Below, one piece after another: positions 13,001 to 25,700 of a stretch of DNA of 64,000 nucleotides; the stretch's first letter is position 1; each line of letters opens with the position of its first letter. A program made the position numbers and the translations under genes. Where the stretch lies: positions 259,004 through 323,003 of the forward strand of contig VZRS01007399.1 of NCBI GenBank assembly GCA_013398055.1. The letters run 5' to 3'. This DNA comes from Ifrita kowaldi (Eukaryota; Chordata; Aves; Passeriformes; Cinclosomatidae). The notes beneath the pieces were generated by a model. It made no database searches and had not been told where the DNA came from. It saw nothing but the letters and a program-made list of their open reading frames with translations.

Positions 13001-16000
13001 GGAAAACACAGGTATCACTGAATTCTGGACCTTTAAAATTTAAAGCTCAAAGTTCAAATAACTAAGCACTGGTATTTCATATACTTGTGCCTTAGAAGGC
13101 TTCCTCCACAAATTTGTATGAATATCCCGTAAAGGACTGCAGAGAGCTCTGAATATGTCATAAAAGGAAAATGCTACTCAAGCTGTACATGTTTCCTTAA
13201 TGAGAAAAGCACTGTATCTGTGAAGGCTTATACAACAGTGACTTCTGCTGTGAAAACCTTGTCAAACCAGCCTATCAATTATGAGGGTTAAAATTTCCTG
13301 GTATTGTTCCCATTACTCAAAATACTGAATACACTTTAAATAGAACTTAACAATATGCTTCTGACAGGGGCATTTGAAATGCGACAGGCCTCAGTTCCTG
13401 TTCTTGCTCCTATAGCAGGGAGTAAGCTGTCTATTTTATTGGGACAAGGATGGAGACATAAAAAACCAACCATTCACTAGTCCCAAAACTAAACCAAAAC
13501 TTTTTCATTTTCATGAAATTGTGAACACTTTATTTTAGTCACAGGTGGAGTCAAAAGGGTTTTCAGGACTTGCATCTGACATCTTGATCAGATCCCATTT
13601 AGTCTTACCTGAGTTAAAAGCAGAGGTAGTTTTAGTGAACTTCAGTTGTGCCTGCATCCTAGGAACACTTAGGGATTTTCCTTCCAAGGAAGAGTGCAAC
13701 AATATGTTTGACAGCCGTTGCCTCTAACAAAAAAACAGAATAACATAAACTAGCAGGATTTGGAGGTTTGAGAAAATCTCTTGGTTCTTTTATTTTTTTA
13801 AAAATTGAGCAGTTTCAACAAAGAGCTTTACTTAGAATAAAAGAGCTCATGAATCCTCACAAATTTTAATACAGGCTTATCTTCTGGAAAAACAATTACT
13901 AATGAAGAAAAACCATCTGTTCCCCATAAGTTAAAACTGGTCAAATATTGGAAAGTATTTATCTGACTAAACAAAAGAACTCTCTGCACCCCTCTATGTT
14001 TAAAGCCAAATATCCTTGCTTGTGTATTCACGAATAGGTGGAAAATAACTGTCTGCACAGGCTATACACATTAAGTTAGTCTGCATAAACTGTCACAAAG
14101 GCTTTCCATTTTAAGTCATACCTTTTATAAGAAGGACTTGACACTAAGCCAGTGAGCCTGATGCTCTCTCATGCTTTTTGCATACTTTAGAGACTAGATT
14201 ATTATTATCTGGTCTCAACTAAAGGTCTGTGGCCATACAAGGCTTAGTATGCCTTCATCAATTTAGAGTGATCGTTATAAAATAGCCCATAATAGGTGTC
14301 TGAATTTAACACACTAGAAATGTTGGATCCACAGATAAGCAATATGCAATACTTTTCAATCCCTTCAGAACACCAATATTTGAAATCCCGCTAATTTTGC
14401 ATTATAGCTACCACACACATTATTTTAAGATTCAGTTACTTTGTTTTTCCATGCCTTGCATGGCAGCTGTTGATATAGAGTCATCACTAGGGCTGCAAGT
14501 TCTCACCATCGATTTTGCTGATACTTTCTGTCTTGTGGAAGAAATTGTCTTAGAGTACATATAATTTGATTTTCACTAACCTAAGCATGTTTGTCTGGTA
14601 TTTTTTTGTTTTGGTTTGAGGGGGGTTTTATGTTTGTTTATTACTAAAGTACTTAATGATTTACAAAAAAAAAAACAAGAGAAGAATTTACTGCCAGGCT
14701 TCTGACCTTGAGGAAGACAGTTTAAAACTCTGCTCTTAATCTTGCAAGAAAAACAATCAGTGCTATATACAGCATAAATTGACTGTAAATGAGATGTTGT
14801 AACTATAAAAATAAATAGTGTCAGAGGTGTTTGATGTGTGAGTTTGCATCAAGGGACAGGTTTTCAGATTTTAGAAGAATAATTTGATAAATGCAAGTCA
14901 TGTTCCATGTATTGCTGAAGAAATATTTTTCGTGCTTTTTTTAATCTGTTGTAGTTTCTGTACCGCTGTATTAGCACACTGTGAAAAGAAACATTTCTTC
15001 TCTTTCACATACCAGAAATAATTTTTTTCTTTAATCATTACATTCTGTAGTACACACAGAAGAAATCCCCAAACACGACTTTGAATGATGAGCAATTATA
15101 TAGTATAACTCCTGTTTTCAGTACCTGGCTTGAGACATCTTTCAAAGGGTACTTTCTTTTTCAGAAATTACTGATCATTTTTCACAAAAACAGTAAATAC
15201 CAAGATGAAATAGAACAATAGCTTTCCTTTTGAGGAATATCTCATTTCAATGTTTATTAAATGAAGTATCCCATTCCAATGCTTTTATTTTCCAAACATA
15301 ACTTTCAGGCTAATAACATCCTTTTAAGGCAAGTAAATTTAAAATGAAACACAAGGCTAAATAACTGAAAAACAGAGCATCAGGGGTTTGTGGTCTTCAT
15401 GTGACCCATCAGCTTCACTCTAAACTATTTTGCCATTTTCTGTTTCACATTGGCTAACGAACCATAAATTGGTCAATTACTTATCTGTAGCACCACTGAT
15501 TTTCAAGACACATTCTTGGTGTGTGTGATATCTGCAGAACTAGATTTTTAAAACATACAAAACAAAAGAGAGCAAAATGCTCCACTCAAAAAACACAGGC
15601 ATATATATACACTAAAAGGGGAGTCCCACTTTGGATAGGTTAGCTGGCCTAACTTTTTTCCCCACTGAGAAACAGGACACTTCAGTTTGGAGTGACTATA
15701 GAACCATGAACTCACACCATCAAGCTGCATGATGGCTTATGATGGAAAAAAACTTTACTTAAACAAAAAACCACATCCTATAAATAGCAGGGGGTAACAA
15801 AAAGTGATAAACCCCAAATCATTGAAATAGATGAGGCTTACATCTAATAAAATGAAAGCTGAAAGTGCTCTACATAATGAAGTACATACCCTGAGGCAGA
15901 GAAGTTAAAATAGTATTTTCACAGGAACAATTATTAAGGTGTCACAGATGCTTTTGGTCTGGACACCAGATTTTTAAAAATAAACAAGTCAGATATTGAA

Positions 16001-18874
16001 AGTCTCATTATCAGAGCACTGAGAACAAAAAAACAAAAAAAACCCCAAAAAACCAAACTTTCAAATGGTCTTAATTGTTTCAAGAAAAGATTTCTGTTTC
16101 TGAGTAGCTCCTTCTACAACTAAAAGAACTGAAAAAGGAATTTAAGGGCCCTGAAACACTCAACAGTGGTTTGTTGCAGTTCTTGTTCTTTCCATTATAT
16201 TGTGTATTATAGACTACCTGCATCTTGAAATGGCTGGCGTAACAGAGGGTGTAAAATAAAAACTGGGCTTTAGGGCAAGAGTAGAGTGGAAAAGAAACAA
16301 GAAAAAAATGGCTACTTCTGGTGAATTCCAGCATTTCAAAACTCTGTATAATAGAGTTCATTTATAATAATAGTTCATTTCTACTGAAGGTCAGGCACCA
16401 TTTGTGGATCTCAGTAATTTGCAGCAAATCAGTTCCGCTATACCTCTGCATACCTTACCAGTGCTGGGTTATCACAGAATCAGAGCAGTGCAGAGGGAAA
16501 TCCAAATTAATCCAAAGACTGAAGCCTCTGTGAGCCAGCAGAGGTAATAAAATCTTAAGACAGGTTTGTGGACTTTCCCAAGTTGTCTTCTGTTGCTTAT
16601 CAAGTATGTCCTGCTACAAATATACTGCTGACACTGCTGGAAACATAGCAAGGCATCACTTTCAGAAACTGCAGACGTGCAGACCTTGCTAAAACATTAC
16701 CTGAAGCTGCTGGCTGCTGAATGCTGGGGTGGATCAGCCACTGCTGTTCACGAGGTCATCAACAGTGAGGATAACAAGTGTTTAAAATCAAATCAGTGAT
16801 TAATACACAACCACATACTATGCTTTGTGAAAAAACAGACTTTACATAATGTCCCAAAATACTTTAGCATTAGATAACAGGGCAAGGAAGGGAGAGATTA
16901 GGTTGCATCAGCAATGGAAAAAATATCTTTGAGAGTTTAGATGTGTAAGTGAAGCATGACGCAAGGAATGGGGCAAACTGGAAAGGCTGCACTGGATGAG
17001 GGACACACCTTGAAAGATGATTTATCTACTAGTGATAGCAAGACTATAAAAGCAAAGGGAAACTAAAGCCACATATAACAGTAAAAGGAGGGGAAAGCTC
17101 GTGATGTATCCATAATACAGCTCTCGCAAACGAGAACCTCACTTCTAATCTGAGAAAAATTTTAAGCAGCACTTGACAAAACTCTATGTCTGTGTATGGT
17201 AACATAGCAGAAAATGGACAACTGAAAGGAAAAAACACAGCAGCAACAGCTGATCAGAAATCCCATTTCATCTCTGGAAGGCACAGAACTGCCCTGTGGA
17301 GCCAGGAGTGGAAGCATCTTGCTAGAGCTAACCCAGGCAAAAACCGAAGCATTATGAAGTATTCCATGCAAGAGCATAGCTGAGGACTGAGGCCAGGGCA
17401 GGCTCAAGGCTTCCTTACTCCACACAGTCAGGAATCAGCTCTGATCACGTCCTGCCAGGACAGCAGAGCAGTGTCAGCATCAGACAGGAATTCAAGTGAA
17501 CTCAGGGGAGTTCAAGTCTTGCAGCTCTGAGGAAACTCTGCCATGCAAAGACCAGGAGGGGGAGGATATCCAATTGATTTTTACAACTTCACTTGAATTA
17601 TTTTGCAGCTGTAAAATAGTCACTCTGGCACAAAATATGTGGTACCACCCTGACAAATGAGTTCTAAATAATTGAACTGAAAATCAGTCAGAGCAGGTCT
17701 CAACAGATCATATTATAATTGCAGCTATTAACTTACACATTTTTCACTACAGCGCAAGTGAGGGTATAAAAGTATGAGAATTCACCTGAATGCTAAAAAT
17801 ATATTTGCAGCCAGAAGCTCTGCAAGGCCATACAGTTCAGCCAACCCCAGATAGAAGAGATACACATTTGCCACCACGGGACCAACCGTGGCAATTGCTG
17901 AGGACATGCAGTTTTTATCACCTTCCTGGAATGCAGCTCCATGTGTTTGGTTTCTTCAGCAATTGCACTTACTCATCTTTGCATCACAAACCTACTTGTT
18001 ACTATAATGATACGAGCAATTGCTGGCACTCTCAAATCCTATTTTCACAGCAGAGAACAATTTTCTCTCTCTTACCTTAGGTTCTTCTGGCTGACTTTGC
18101 TGGAATTATCCTCTCAAAATGTTATAACTAAGTTATTTTCATCACAGAACTACAAAACTTACAATCACATTTAAATTCCTTGCACGTATTTAAATGAAAA
18201 AAAACCCATTTTCAGCCTTTTATTTCTTACACTAGCCAAAAAGACAAGCTTGAAACCTAATACCTTGAGTTTATCACAGTAGGCCACAAATATCATCTCA
18301 ACTTGGTTAAAAAAATCTGATGATTGAGCCAACTGCTAAACTCAAATGGTAAGCATTTGTGGACCAAACAGATTTGTCAAAAGAAGGAATAAAGATAATT
18401 TTAATTGATTGCTGTTATTGCTAACAAGGTAAGATTAATCTGCAGCAAAATGAGGTGCAAAAGTTGTAAAAAAAGGGGTCACTTGCTCTGAAGATCAAAG
18501 CCACCATCTTCAGAAAGCTGATCATTCCCTGCCTTCAGAGGAAGGGCATAGGGAATATTACATAAGGAATGTCATTAACATTTGCACTGAAAAAAACTTT
18601 AAAAGAAAAAAAAGCCATTGCAAATGTGTGATTTTGTCAAGAAACAGATTTTTTTTCAAGCTGTTGAAAAAATTTAACATGTTGACAGACTTATTTCTAA
18701 TTCTAGAGAAATATGAAGTATGTTTCTGAATTAAGAGTAAACTGCTGTCTTTCTTTTTAAGAAATTCTAATGTATCTTCAGGAAGACAGGAAGGACATGA
18801 AGTCATAAGAAAGCCAAACTGGACACTTTGGAAGTGGGGTTTGGTGGGAAGGGAGTTGTTTTGTTTTGTGCACT

Positions 18875-18896
18875 GGGTTTGGAGGGGGTGGGGGGG
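18875..18896 (+). other. G-rich tract, potential G-quadruplex
   Basis: Three G runs, GGG, GGGGG and GGGGGGG, are separated by six bases and one base. The last run can be split into two triplets, so four G-triplets fit within 22 nt. It sits in a local G/T-rich strand stretch (about 18830-18930) in otherwise AT-rich flank. Confidence 0.5.
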
Positions 18897-20888
18897 TGTT
18901 GTTGTTTCAGGCTTGGGTTGTTTTTCTTAACTAGCAGCAGAAGTAGTGTAGCTCTTGGACACTCTTTACAGAGTGAGCCAGTGAAAGAAAAGGGTCATAA
19001 ATGAAGAGACTGTACCTTTGAAAGCTTCCTCAGCCATTGGTGCTATTTGCTTCCATATGGTAGACATAGAAAATACCCCAGTGAACACACACACTCAGCA
19101 TACAATGTACTGTTAATAAAATGTTGACAGATAATTCACCATGATATGATGTGACTAGGCTATATACTACAGAGATTTTTATGATTTGATTCTTGAAACA
19201 GTTATTATATCTCTGCCATTTTCCCTCCTACATTTTTAGATCAAAGACTGATATTTTAAAAACCTGCGTGTACATCTATGTTAAAAAAAATCACCTAGAA
19301 ATTCACACTTCACACAAGAGGATAAAACCTCTTCATCTTTAACAGGTGCATTTTGTAGAGGAAAATTAATTAAAATTGCTTAATTGAATGAGAACAAAGG
19401 AAATCTGAAAAACTTTAGTACACCTCTTCTCACAGTTTTTCAAGTGAGTTAAGTAATACGATTAAACAAATATTAAAAAAAAAATTTAAAAACCCAAAAC
19501 ATTTTCCACACTGGAGGTCTACAAGATAACTACAGAACTGAAAATGCTTTAAATTTCTTTAGCCACTGTTTATCCACAGTTTGCTTCAAGAAAAGGATCC
19601 ATGTAGACAGACAACTTATGAAGTTGCCTAAATATAAAGTTACAGTCCTCATCTAAAATTATAGAAAACATAAAAAAGAACTACTCTTACAAAATCTTGT
19701 AAGGAACTGTTTGTTAAAACAGAGTTGAACAATCCCAGATTAAACTGGTAGTTTTACACTTATGTAATAGGATCCCCAGTTCACCTGGTTTTTGGATTCA
19801 TGTTCACATCATTTGTGTCATAGTAGCAAAAGCATCTCTCAGTATTCAAACAGTGAAAGAAGACAAACTGAATAGCTAAAAAGTTTACTACCAAATGTTA
19901 TCAAAAATGTCCTTTTTCAGCAAAGAACAGCAAGACATTTTCTAAACAAAATGACACAGAGTTCATGTTGGAAAAAACCCAACCAAATGAGTAGAAACTC
20001 TTACACTCATGGACACAGCAGCCTAAGAAAATTTACAGGAAGAGGCCAAGCACCTTTTTTCTGCTCTTCAGCTTCTATTGCAGTTCTGGAACCTTCACTA
20101 CTTGTTGCACAAGACCAAAGTCTGCTCTGTTGGGTACCTGTATTTTTCACAGCAGTCTCTTTAGTTTCCAAGCCAGTGCATATTTTTCCAATGTCAGTCT
20201 ATTTAAACAGAAACTGTCCATTGTGAAATGTAGGCACAGAATTGTAGAAATTACATGGAGCCTTACACGTAAGTCTAGAAAAGATTACTACAAGATTGTA
20301 TTTTAACCACAAATGCATCCATCACAGAGACCTAGGAGAGGTGCTCAAGACTGCTTAAGACAATGTTTGCATTCACTATAAAGGACTATGATATGGCGTC
20401 CAAATTTATCTTCCCTAGGCTTTCAGATAACTCAATGAACAAAAGAGGCTGGACTGTCTGAAGTGTAAAAATTGAGAGCATTCTACAATGTGCCTTTTAA
20501 GCTAATATTCACATTTTTCCCCAGTGACTCTCCCTTGAAAATATCAGTGATATACTCATTCTTCAGTTAAAGCCTCCATCCAATCAATTGCATTTCCATT
20601 TGAAATCCTTAACACCAATGGCCCAGAACATAAAAAATGTTAACACAAAACAACATCTAACTTCTTGTGTCATGCAATTTTTGAACATTTCTGGTATTTA
20701 TGCATTCAAGGATAGGCAAGAGCACAAATTAAATTTCTTCTTCTCAAGGTGGGTATCTGAAACTACCAGGTGGATATGCCAATTTTATCAGAAATTAAAA
20801 CCTTATATGAGGACTCATCTAAAAAGAGCCAAAAAGAGCATGAGCTCCATGCACCCGTTACACACAAGTGAAGTTACAGAAATTGACC

Positions 20889-20894
20889 TTTATT
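20889..20894 (-). terminator. Candidate poly(A) signal AATAAA (distal)
   Basis: Minus-strand AATAAA, followed within about 30 nt by the GT-rich element CTTGTGTGTAA. This is the arrangement of a working cleavage and polyadenylation site. It is my preferred end of DLG5, but no transcript data are available here. Confidence 0.4.
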
Positions 20895-21024
20895 TAGTAA
20901 TCAGTTTCTTTAACTTTTTTTTTTGATACAAAGCGACATTTTCATTTAGTACAGAAAAATCCATGTCAGAACAGTACCTGTCTGTTTCAGTTGTACCATT
21001 GGAGTCTACTCTGATCTCAAACTT

Positions 21025-21050
21025 TAAAAAACAAACAAAACAAACAAAAA
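21025..21050 (+). repeat. (CAAA)n simple repeat
   Basis: A short A-rich tract of AAAC/CAAA units. In the DLG5 transcript it would read as TTTG repeats in the 3' UTR. Confidence 0.7.
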
Positions 21051-21126
21051 ATTGAGATAAACAAAAAACTTCTGTCCCTCACCATGAGAAGTACTTGGAC
21101 TACCAATTCATCCATACCATTTCATA

Positions 21127-21132
21127 TTTATT
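21127..21132 (-). terminator. Candidate poly(A) signal AATAAA (proximal)
   Basis: Minus-strand AATAAA inside a very AT-rich stretch, just downstream (in transcript sense) of the hairpin cluster. It has no clear GT-rich element, so it is the weaker of the two candidates. Confidence 0.2.
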
Positions 21133-21146
21133 AATTTATATATACA

Positions 21147-21172
21147 GTATTATAATAGTATGGTATAATACT
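21147..21172. repeat. AT-rich inverted repeat (small hairpin)
   Basis: AGTATTATA at 21147-21155 is the exact reverse complement of TATAATACT at 21164-21172, with an 8-nt loop. It adjoins the longer hairpin described in the next entry. Confidence 0.7.
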
Positions 21173-21200
21173 ATATAAAATACTATATATATTTTAGATG

Positions 21201-21272
21201 TTTTTATAGTTCAGAATACTCTATAGTGTATAACTATATAAATGCTATAAAAAGTATTTTGAACTATAAAAT
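21201..21272. repeat. Inverted repeat with 20-nt arms in the DLG5 3' UTR
   Basis: The arm at 21201-21220 (containing ATAGTTCAGAATACT) pairs with the arm at 21253-21272 (containing AGTATTTTGAACTAT) at 18 of 20 positions, around a 32-nt AT-rich spacer. It lies in the putative DLG5 3' UTR and could fold in the RNA. Confidence 0.75.
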
Positions 21273-22250
21273 AGCAACTGTAGAACAGAATTTAAATTTA
21301 GGACCAGATCTTTCTTGAAGAACTGTGCAAGAAGAATCCCTTTTTTTAATTATAAAAGCTGCAAACAGAAGCAAAATTACAGCCTGTAGTGTAAAACTAG
21401 AAACCCTACATAATGAAATGTTAGAAACAGTGACTGAGAAGCAGGTCTACTCATATAATATTTTAAAAACAATTAAAATACAGTACCCAGGAAACATGGC
21501 ACAGGAGACAGAAGAAACAGGTACAAAACCTGTGTTAGGAACACAGAGTCAGAAGTGCAAAAAACCAAAAAGGGAACCGATATAATAGAGTTTGGTACAA
21601 CAGGTAAATAAGTATTGCAACCAAAACTAAACGATCACTTATTTTTTGACAGTGAAAACACTAACAATTTAGTACCTTTCTAAAGGCTTTTAATCAAAGC
21701 CCTAAAACTGCGTCTGCTCTTAAATAAAAACAGTCTATGTGAATGCTACACACTGAAGTACAAAGCTTAAGAATTACCCTGCAAAATTGCACCAACATAA
21801 GCTTTCCATATTTACAGTATCTAAAAGTGACAGAACACAGCATGCTAGGCCTAGTTTATGACTCTCCCCCACCAGTACTTAATCCAGGCCCAACAACCAA
21901 AAATTATTATTTGTCAACACATGTTAAACTTGGATTGCTCAGATACATTATGACGTTTAAATATTAGCTTCATGCATAAAACAAGAAACAATATCTTTGA
22001 CAGACAAGCATTGACAGGATACAAACAGTGGTCTGCCCTGTGTAGGAGTGTACTTCCTTTTGAGCTTACTCCCAAGGTGTACCGATTCAATCTCATGTTA
22101 TTACCTGGTTGTCAAGTCAACAATGTGCTTAGAAATGGTCAAAATTGTAACTAAGAGTCACATTGTGCACAAACTGTCCACTCATACTCAGAAATTTCAC
22201 TCCATTTTGGAGAGTTACCTCATTAAGTGAAACACAGAGTTAAAAAAAGA

Positions 22251-22272
22251 ACAGAACAAAACAAAACAAAAA
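22251..22272 (+). repeat. (CAAAA)n simple repeat
   Basis: A short run of AACAAA/CAAAA units in the putative 3' UTR, about 360 nt after the stop codon. On the transcript strand it is T-rich with single G residues. Confidence 0.7.
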
Positions 22273-22628
22273 GACGTTCAAGTAAACAGCAAGAACCAAA
22301 TACTTTGAAAAGGTTTTTGTAAACTTGTCATTCTACAGGGTTTTGCAGCATTGTTAAACTCATTGCTCATGGACAAGTACACACAGGCCACAACCCTTGT
22401 GACAACCTGTCATGTGTACACGTACAACATAAGAGACAAGCTTGGTGAAGTGATCTACCCCTTCCCACATGCCTCGTCAGGTCCTCATGTGTTCAGTGTT
22501 ATCGTTCCCCTTCATGAAACAGAAATCACTCATGGATATCTTTATAAAGACAGAAATGAACTGAGTCCATTGGATAGAAAGTTAGTTGGTTATTTACATC
22601 TGGAAAGTAGTTTCACAGCAAAATAAAT

Positions 22629-22732
22629 CTACAGTGGGCCAGCTGGGATCCACAGGACCTTGTTTTGTTCTTGGTCGACAGTTGTCATAATCTGAGTGCA
22701 AATGCTTGAAAGGGCTCCTCCCTGGACAGTGC
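22629..22732 (-). CDS. DLG5: DLG5 last coding exon e29 with stop codon
   Basis: The coding part of the last exon is 104 nt including the stop. It encodes TVQGGALSSICTQIMTTVDQ, ending EQNKVLWIPAGPL and TAG at 22631-22629. The acceptor is ttctccag. VLWIPA(C/G)PL is the conserved DLG5 C-terminus. The exon continues as 3' UTR to the left. Confidence 0.97.
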
Positions 22733-25700
22733 CTGGAGAAGAAGAAACCCCACACACAAATGAGACTGGAACAGTTATGAGTAATTACCAAGAGCAGTCT
22801 TCTGCATTTATCTGCAAAGTGTTTATCAACAGATCAGAATTAAGCAACTCAACTCAGTATCTGACAGATGCATGGCTCTATTAAAAAAAAAAAAATAAAC
22901 AGAGCAAAGAGGTCAAGCATTCAATACACAGTTTCTTCTGCTAGCTCCTAAAACAATCCAGGGAAGTCAAGGAACTGATGGCTATAATCAACTAAGACAA
23001 CTGTTTTGTAAGAGGCCTCCCTGTACTATTTTCAGAGGCATCAGGTGGCAAAGTTTAAGTCTAAAGATGGTCAGAACCTGCTATAATAAACCTTCTCTGT
23101 TCAACATGTGCTGTTAAGAGTTTTATATTTATGGGGTAATACACATAGAGACTATAGCTGTAGCAACTAGACACTATTTACAAATATTAGAAGTAAATTA
23201 TGAGCAGCTCACAGATCCCTGAGCTAAATAAAACAGCAGCGGTTGCTACTCCAATTCTTATCGCCAACTACATTCAAGGAACAAAAGGCCACCAGCAAGC
23301 AGCTCCCTGAAAATCAATTCAAAAGATAAATGAACACCTTTTATTCTACCCTTGCTAAACATAAAAGTAAAATGCCAACACTGACACATGGGAGGATTGT
23401 CTTTAATACTTTAAAACTGAGGAACTTCATGACTTGAGAAATATGTCAGCAAAGCCGCTGGCCACAGTTACTACTAATGCTGAAAAAGTATGGAAAGTCT
23501 TACACAGCTTAAGGTATAATTTTTCTTTTTGAGAAGAGAAAACATGATGTCACATAAACATAAAATATTTGGCTCTGCAATATATACTACAGTTAATGAT
23601 GTCAGGTGACTTTGGATACAGAACACAGTAACTGAAAAGGTCTATGAAAGGTGACAAATGGCAGGGAAGAAGTGATTCAGATTACACACTGTGTTCACAA
23701 CTTGGTAGAGGAAACAATGCCAACTTGAAAGTCATTGGTCAAAAAGTGAACTTCATGAGGTAGTTAAAGAGCTCTGGTCTGAGAGAGTGTGACCTATAGC
23801 TCCATGACTAACCTACCATGTACAGCATGCCTATCTACAGGCTTACTTTATGTACAACATTATAACTTCAACAAGCCTAAATGTCACTGCAATTTGAACA
23901 CCAACCCTCTCTGACTACCAGCATCTGGAAGTGTTGATGACAGCTGGAGTCCACTGCACTTGGCACCAACAGAAGGAGGCCCTTCCCACGGGGCATATGA
24001 GAAGATACACATAAGGCACTCTCGGACTGAGTGCCACTTCCACTATCAGGGTGAAACTAAAATGTCACAAATGACTGAACAAGAAGCTGCTGCTAACATG
24101 TGGTGATGCAATCTGGCCACATGCACGTGAAGTTCTGTGAAGGTTTAGTATGAATGTGAAAACATTTGTATGGCTATTCCATAACAGGTAAATTATTTTG
24201 TTGAGAACATGCAGCTTCTCTCAGGATGCACTGAGCGAGCTCTAAACTAAACACACCCCTTTGTCTCTCTGCACTCGGCAGTTATGCCTCAAAATCTTTC
24301 TGTAAGAATCCCATTGTTCAGGGGATGAAAAGTTAGATTTTGGCTAGTTTAGGGTGTTTGTTCTTTAAGTTTTGTTGCCATGCACATCAAGATACCTTCA
24401 AAAGAGTGGGGATAAAATTCTAGGTATGTGGAACCACATGGAAATATACTCTGAAATGAACAGTCTCCAGACACTGTTTTCTTTCTCTGATAAAAACACA
24501 ATCCAAGACTGATTTCATAATTTCATGAAGTTAAGAAGGCTTCTAAAGGTGAATTTAATTATTCCAAATTACAATACATGCTGAAGAAACCTTGGACAAT
24601 CTTTTTCCATTGTTGAAACATTTAAAGTATGTCTCACAAAATCACACAGAATTACAGAAGGGTTGGGGTTGGAAAGGACCTTTGGAAATCATAGTTTTTT
24701 AACTTAAACTACAAGGGATTTCTGTTGTTTCGTTTGATTCTTACAATTTTAAAAAAACCCCTTCTACTCCTTATGGGGTATAACACTGACAACACTGTGT
24801 CAAATTGTCAAATCTTGACCATAGTTTCTATACTACTGGCTAGTAATAAAACCTTTTCAGAACCTTTTTAGATCAGAAGATTCATAACATTCAGAACAAA
24901 AATATGTAGAATATTTCTACCTTGTATTTCCTCTCCTGGTAAAATAAAATAACAGAACATGAGTTTGTCAAAAGAGAAGGCAGAAGGAAAAACCCAAGGT
25001 GCTCATTGAAAGGACACTGATCTTTTGAATTAAAGTGCAAATGGATTAAAATACCACTGTGTTCCTACTGAAAGTTTGATTAAATACTAACCTGTGAAGT
25101 ACTTGCTATACTCCTGTTCTATTTTTTGAGCTGTCTCAAATTGTTCTTTGGAATGTTTTTGTGTAACTTTGTCCCTCAGGAAGATTGGGTCTTTTTGCTC
25201 TCTGAAAAAAAAAACAAACAAAAGAGAAAAAAAAGAAACACCTTGTATAAGAGTAATTTTTTAATGGACTTGTGAAGAGTCCCTCTAGCTGGGTGCATAC
25301 TAAAGGCTAATTCACATGCAAGCAGACTCCTAGGCCCAGAGTGCCATCTACTGTGTTTCAGCAGTATCAGCAGAGTCATCAGGATCATTTCAGTGCTAAC
25401 AAATTTATTTGCTGTCAGACCAAGACAGTATTTCTTTAAAGTTTCAGAGACTGGGAGGCAGTTGAGGAAGAAAGAATATAATTTTTTTCTGTTCATATGA
25501 GTTGGATCATCATCTCATATACATGCCAGTATTCCCTACACAAAGCTGGGCTCAAGTACAACTCTTCTAAGGGCTTGTGAAGTATCAAGCCAGTACAGTA
25601 TTTCCGTGTTATCATATACATGACACATTTTTGAGATGCCTCTTTTTCTATTTTACAGGCTCTTGAAAATATATGAAAAAACCAGAGAAATACAAATGCT

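Larger units (their letters stand above)
1..20869. other. Intergenic flank downstream of DLG5; no gene recognised
   Basis: I find no coding region, RNA gene or intact mobile element here. The open frames present are short (mostly under 100 codons, longest about 141), of low complexity or arbitrary composition, and overlap on both strands without any recognisable domain. The region contains at least one and perhaps two degraded MIR-like SINEs, a perfect palindrome at 4550-4569 and a G-rich tract near 18875. Two denser GC stretches (about 10920-11130 and 12490-12740) look like local composition changes only. In mammals the neighbour on this side is KCNMA1, far away, which fits a gene-poor flank. 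Confidence 0.6.
20870..22628 (-). other. DLG5: Putative DLG5 3' UTR
   Basis: Transcribed sequence expected after the stop codon. It is AT-rich and has no ORF of note. It contains (TTTG)n-like tracts (minus strand of 21025-21050 and 22251-22272) and a cluster of AT-rich hairpins at 21147-21272. The right end is certain because it follows the stop. The left end is inferred from an AATAAA at 20894-20889 followed on the minus strand by a GT-rich stretch about 30 nt on. A 3' UTR of about 1.75 kb is of the same order as in mammals. Confidence 0.45.

Noticed and set aside
24101..24300. Search for a second gene in the last large intron
   Set aside because: Only short, unrelated frames. No CpG-rich promoter, no splice-consistent exons and no RNA-gene boxes.
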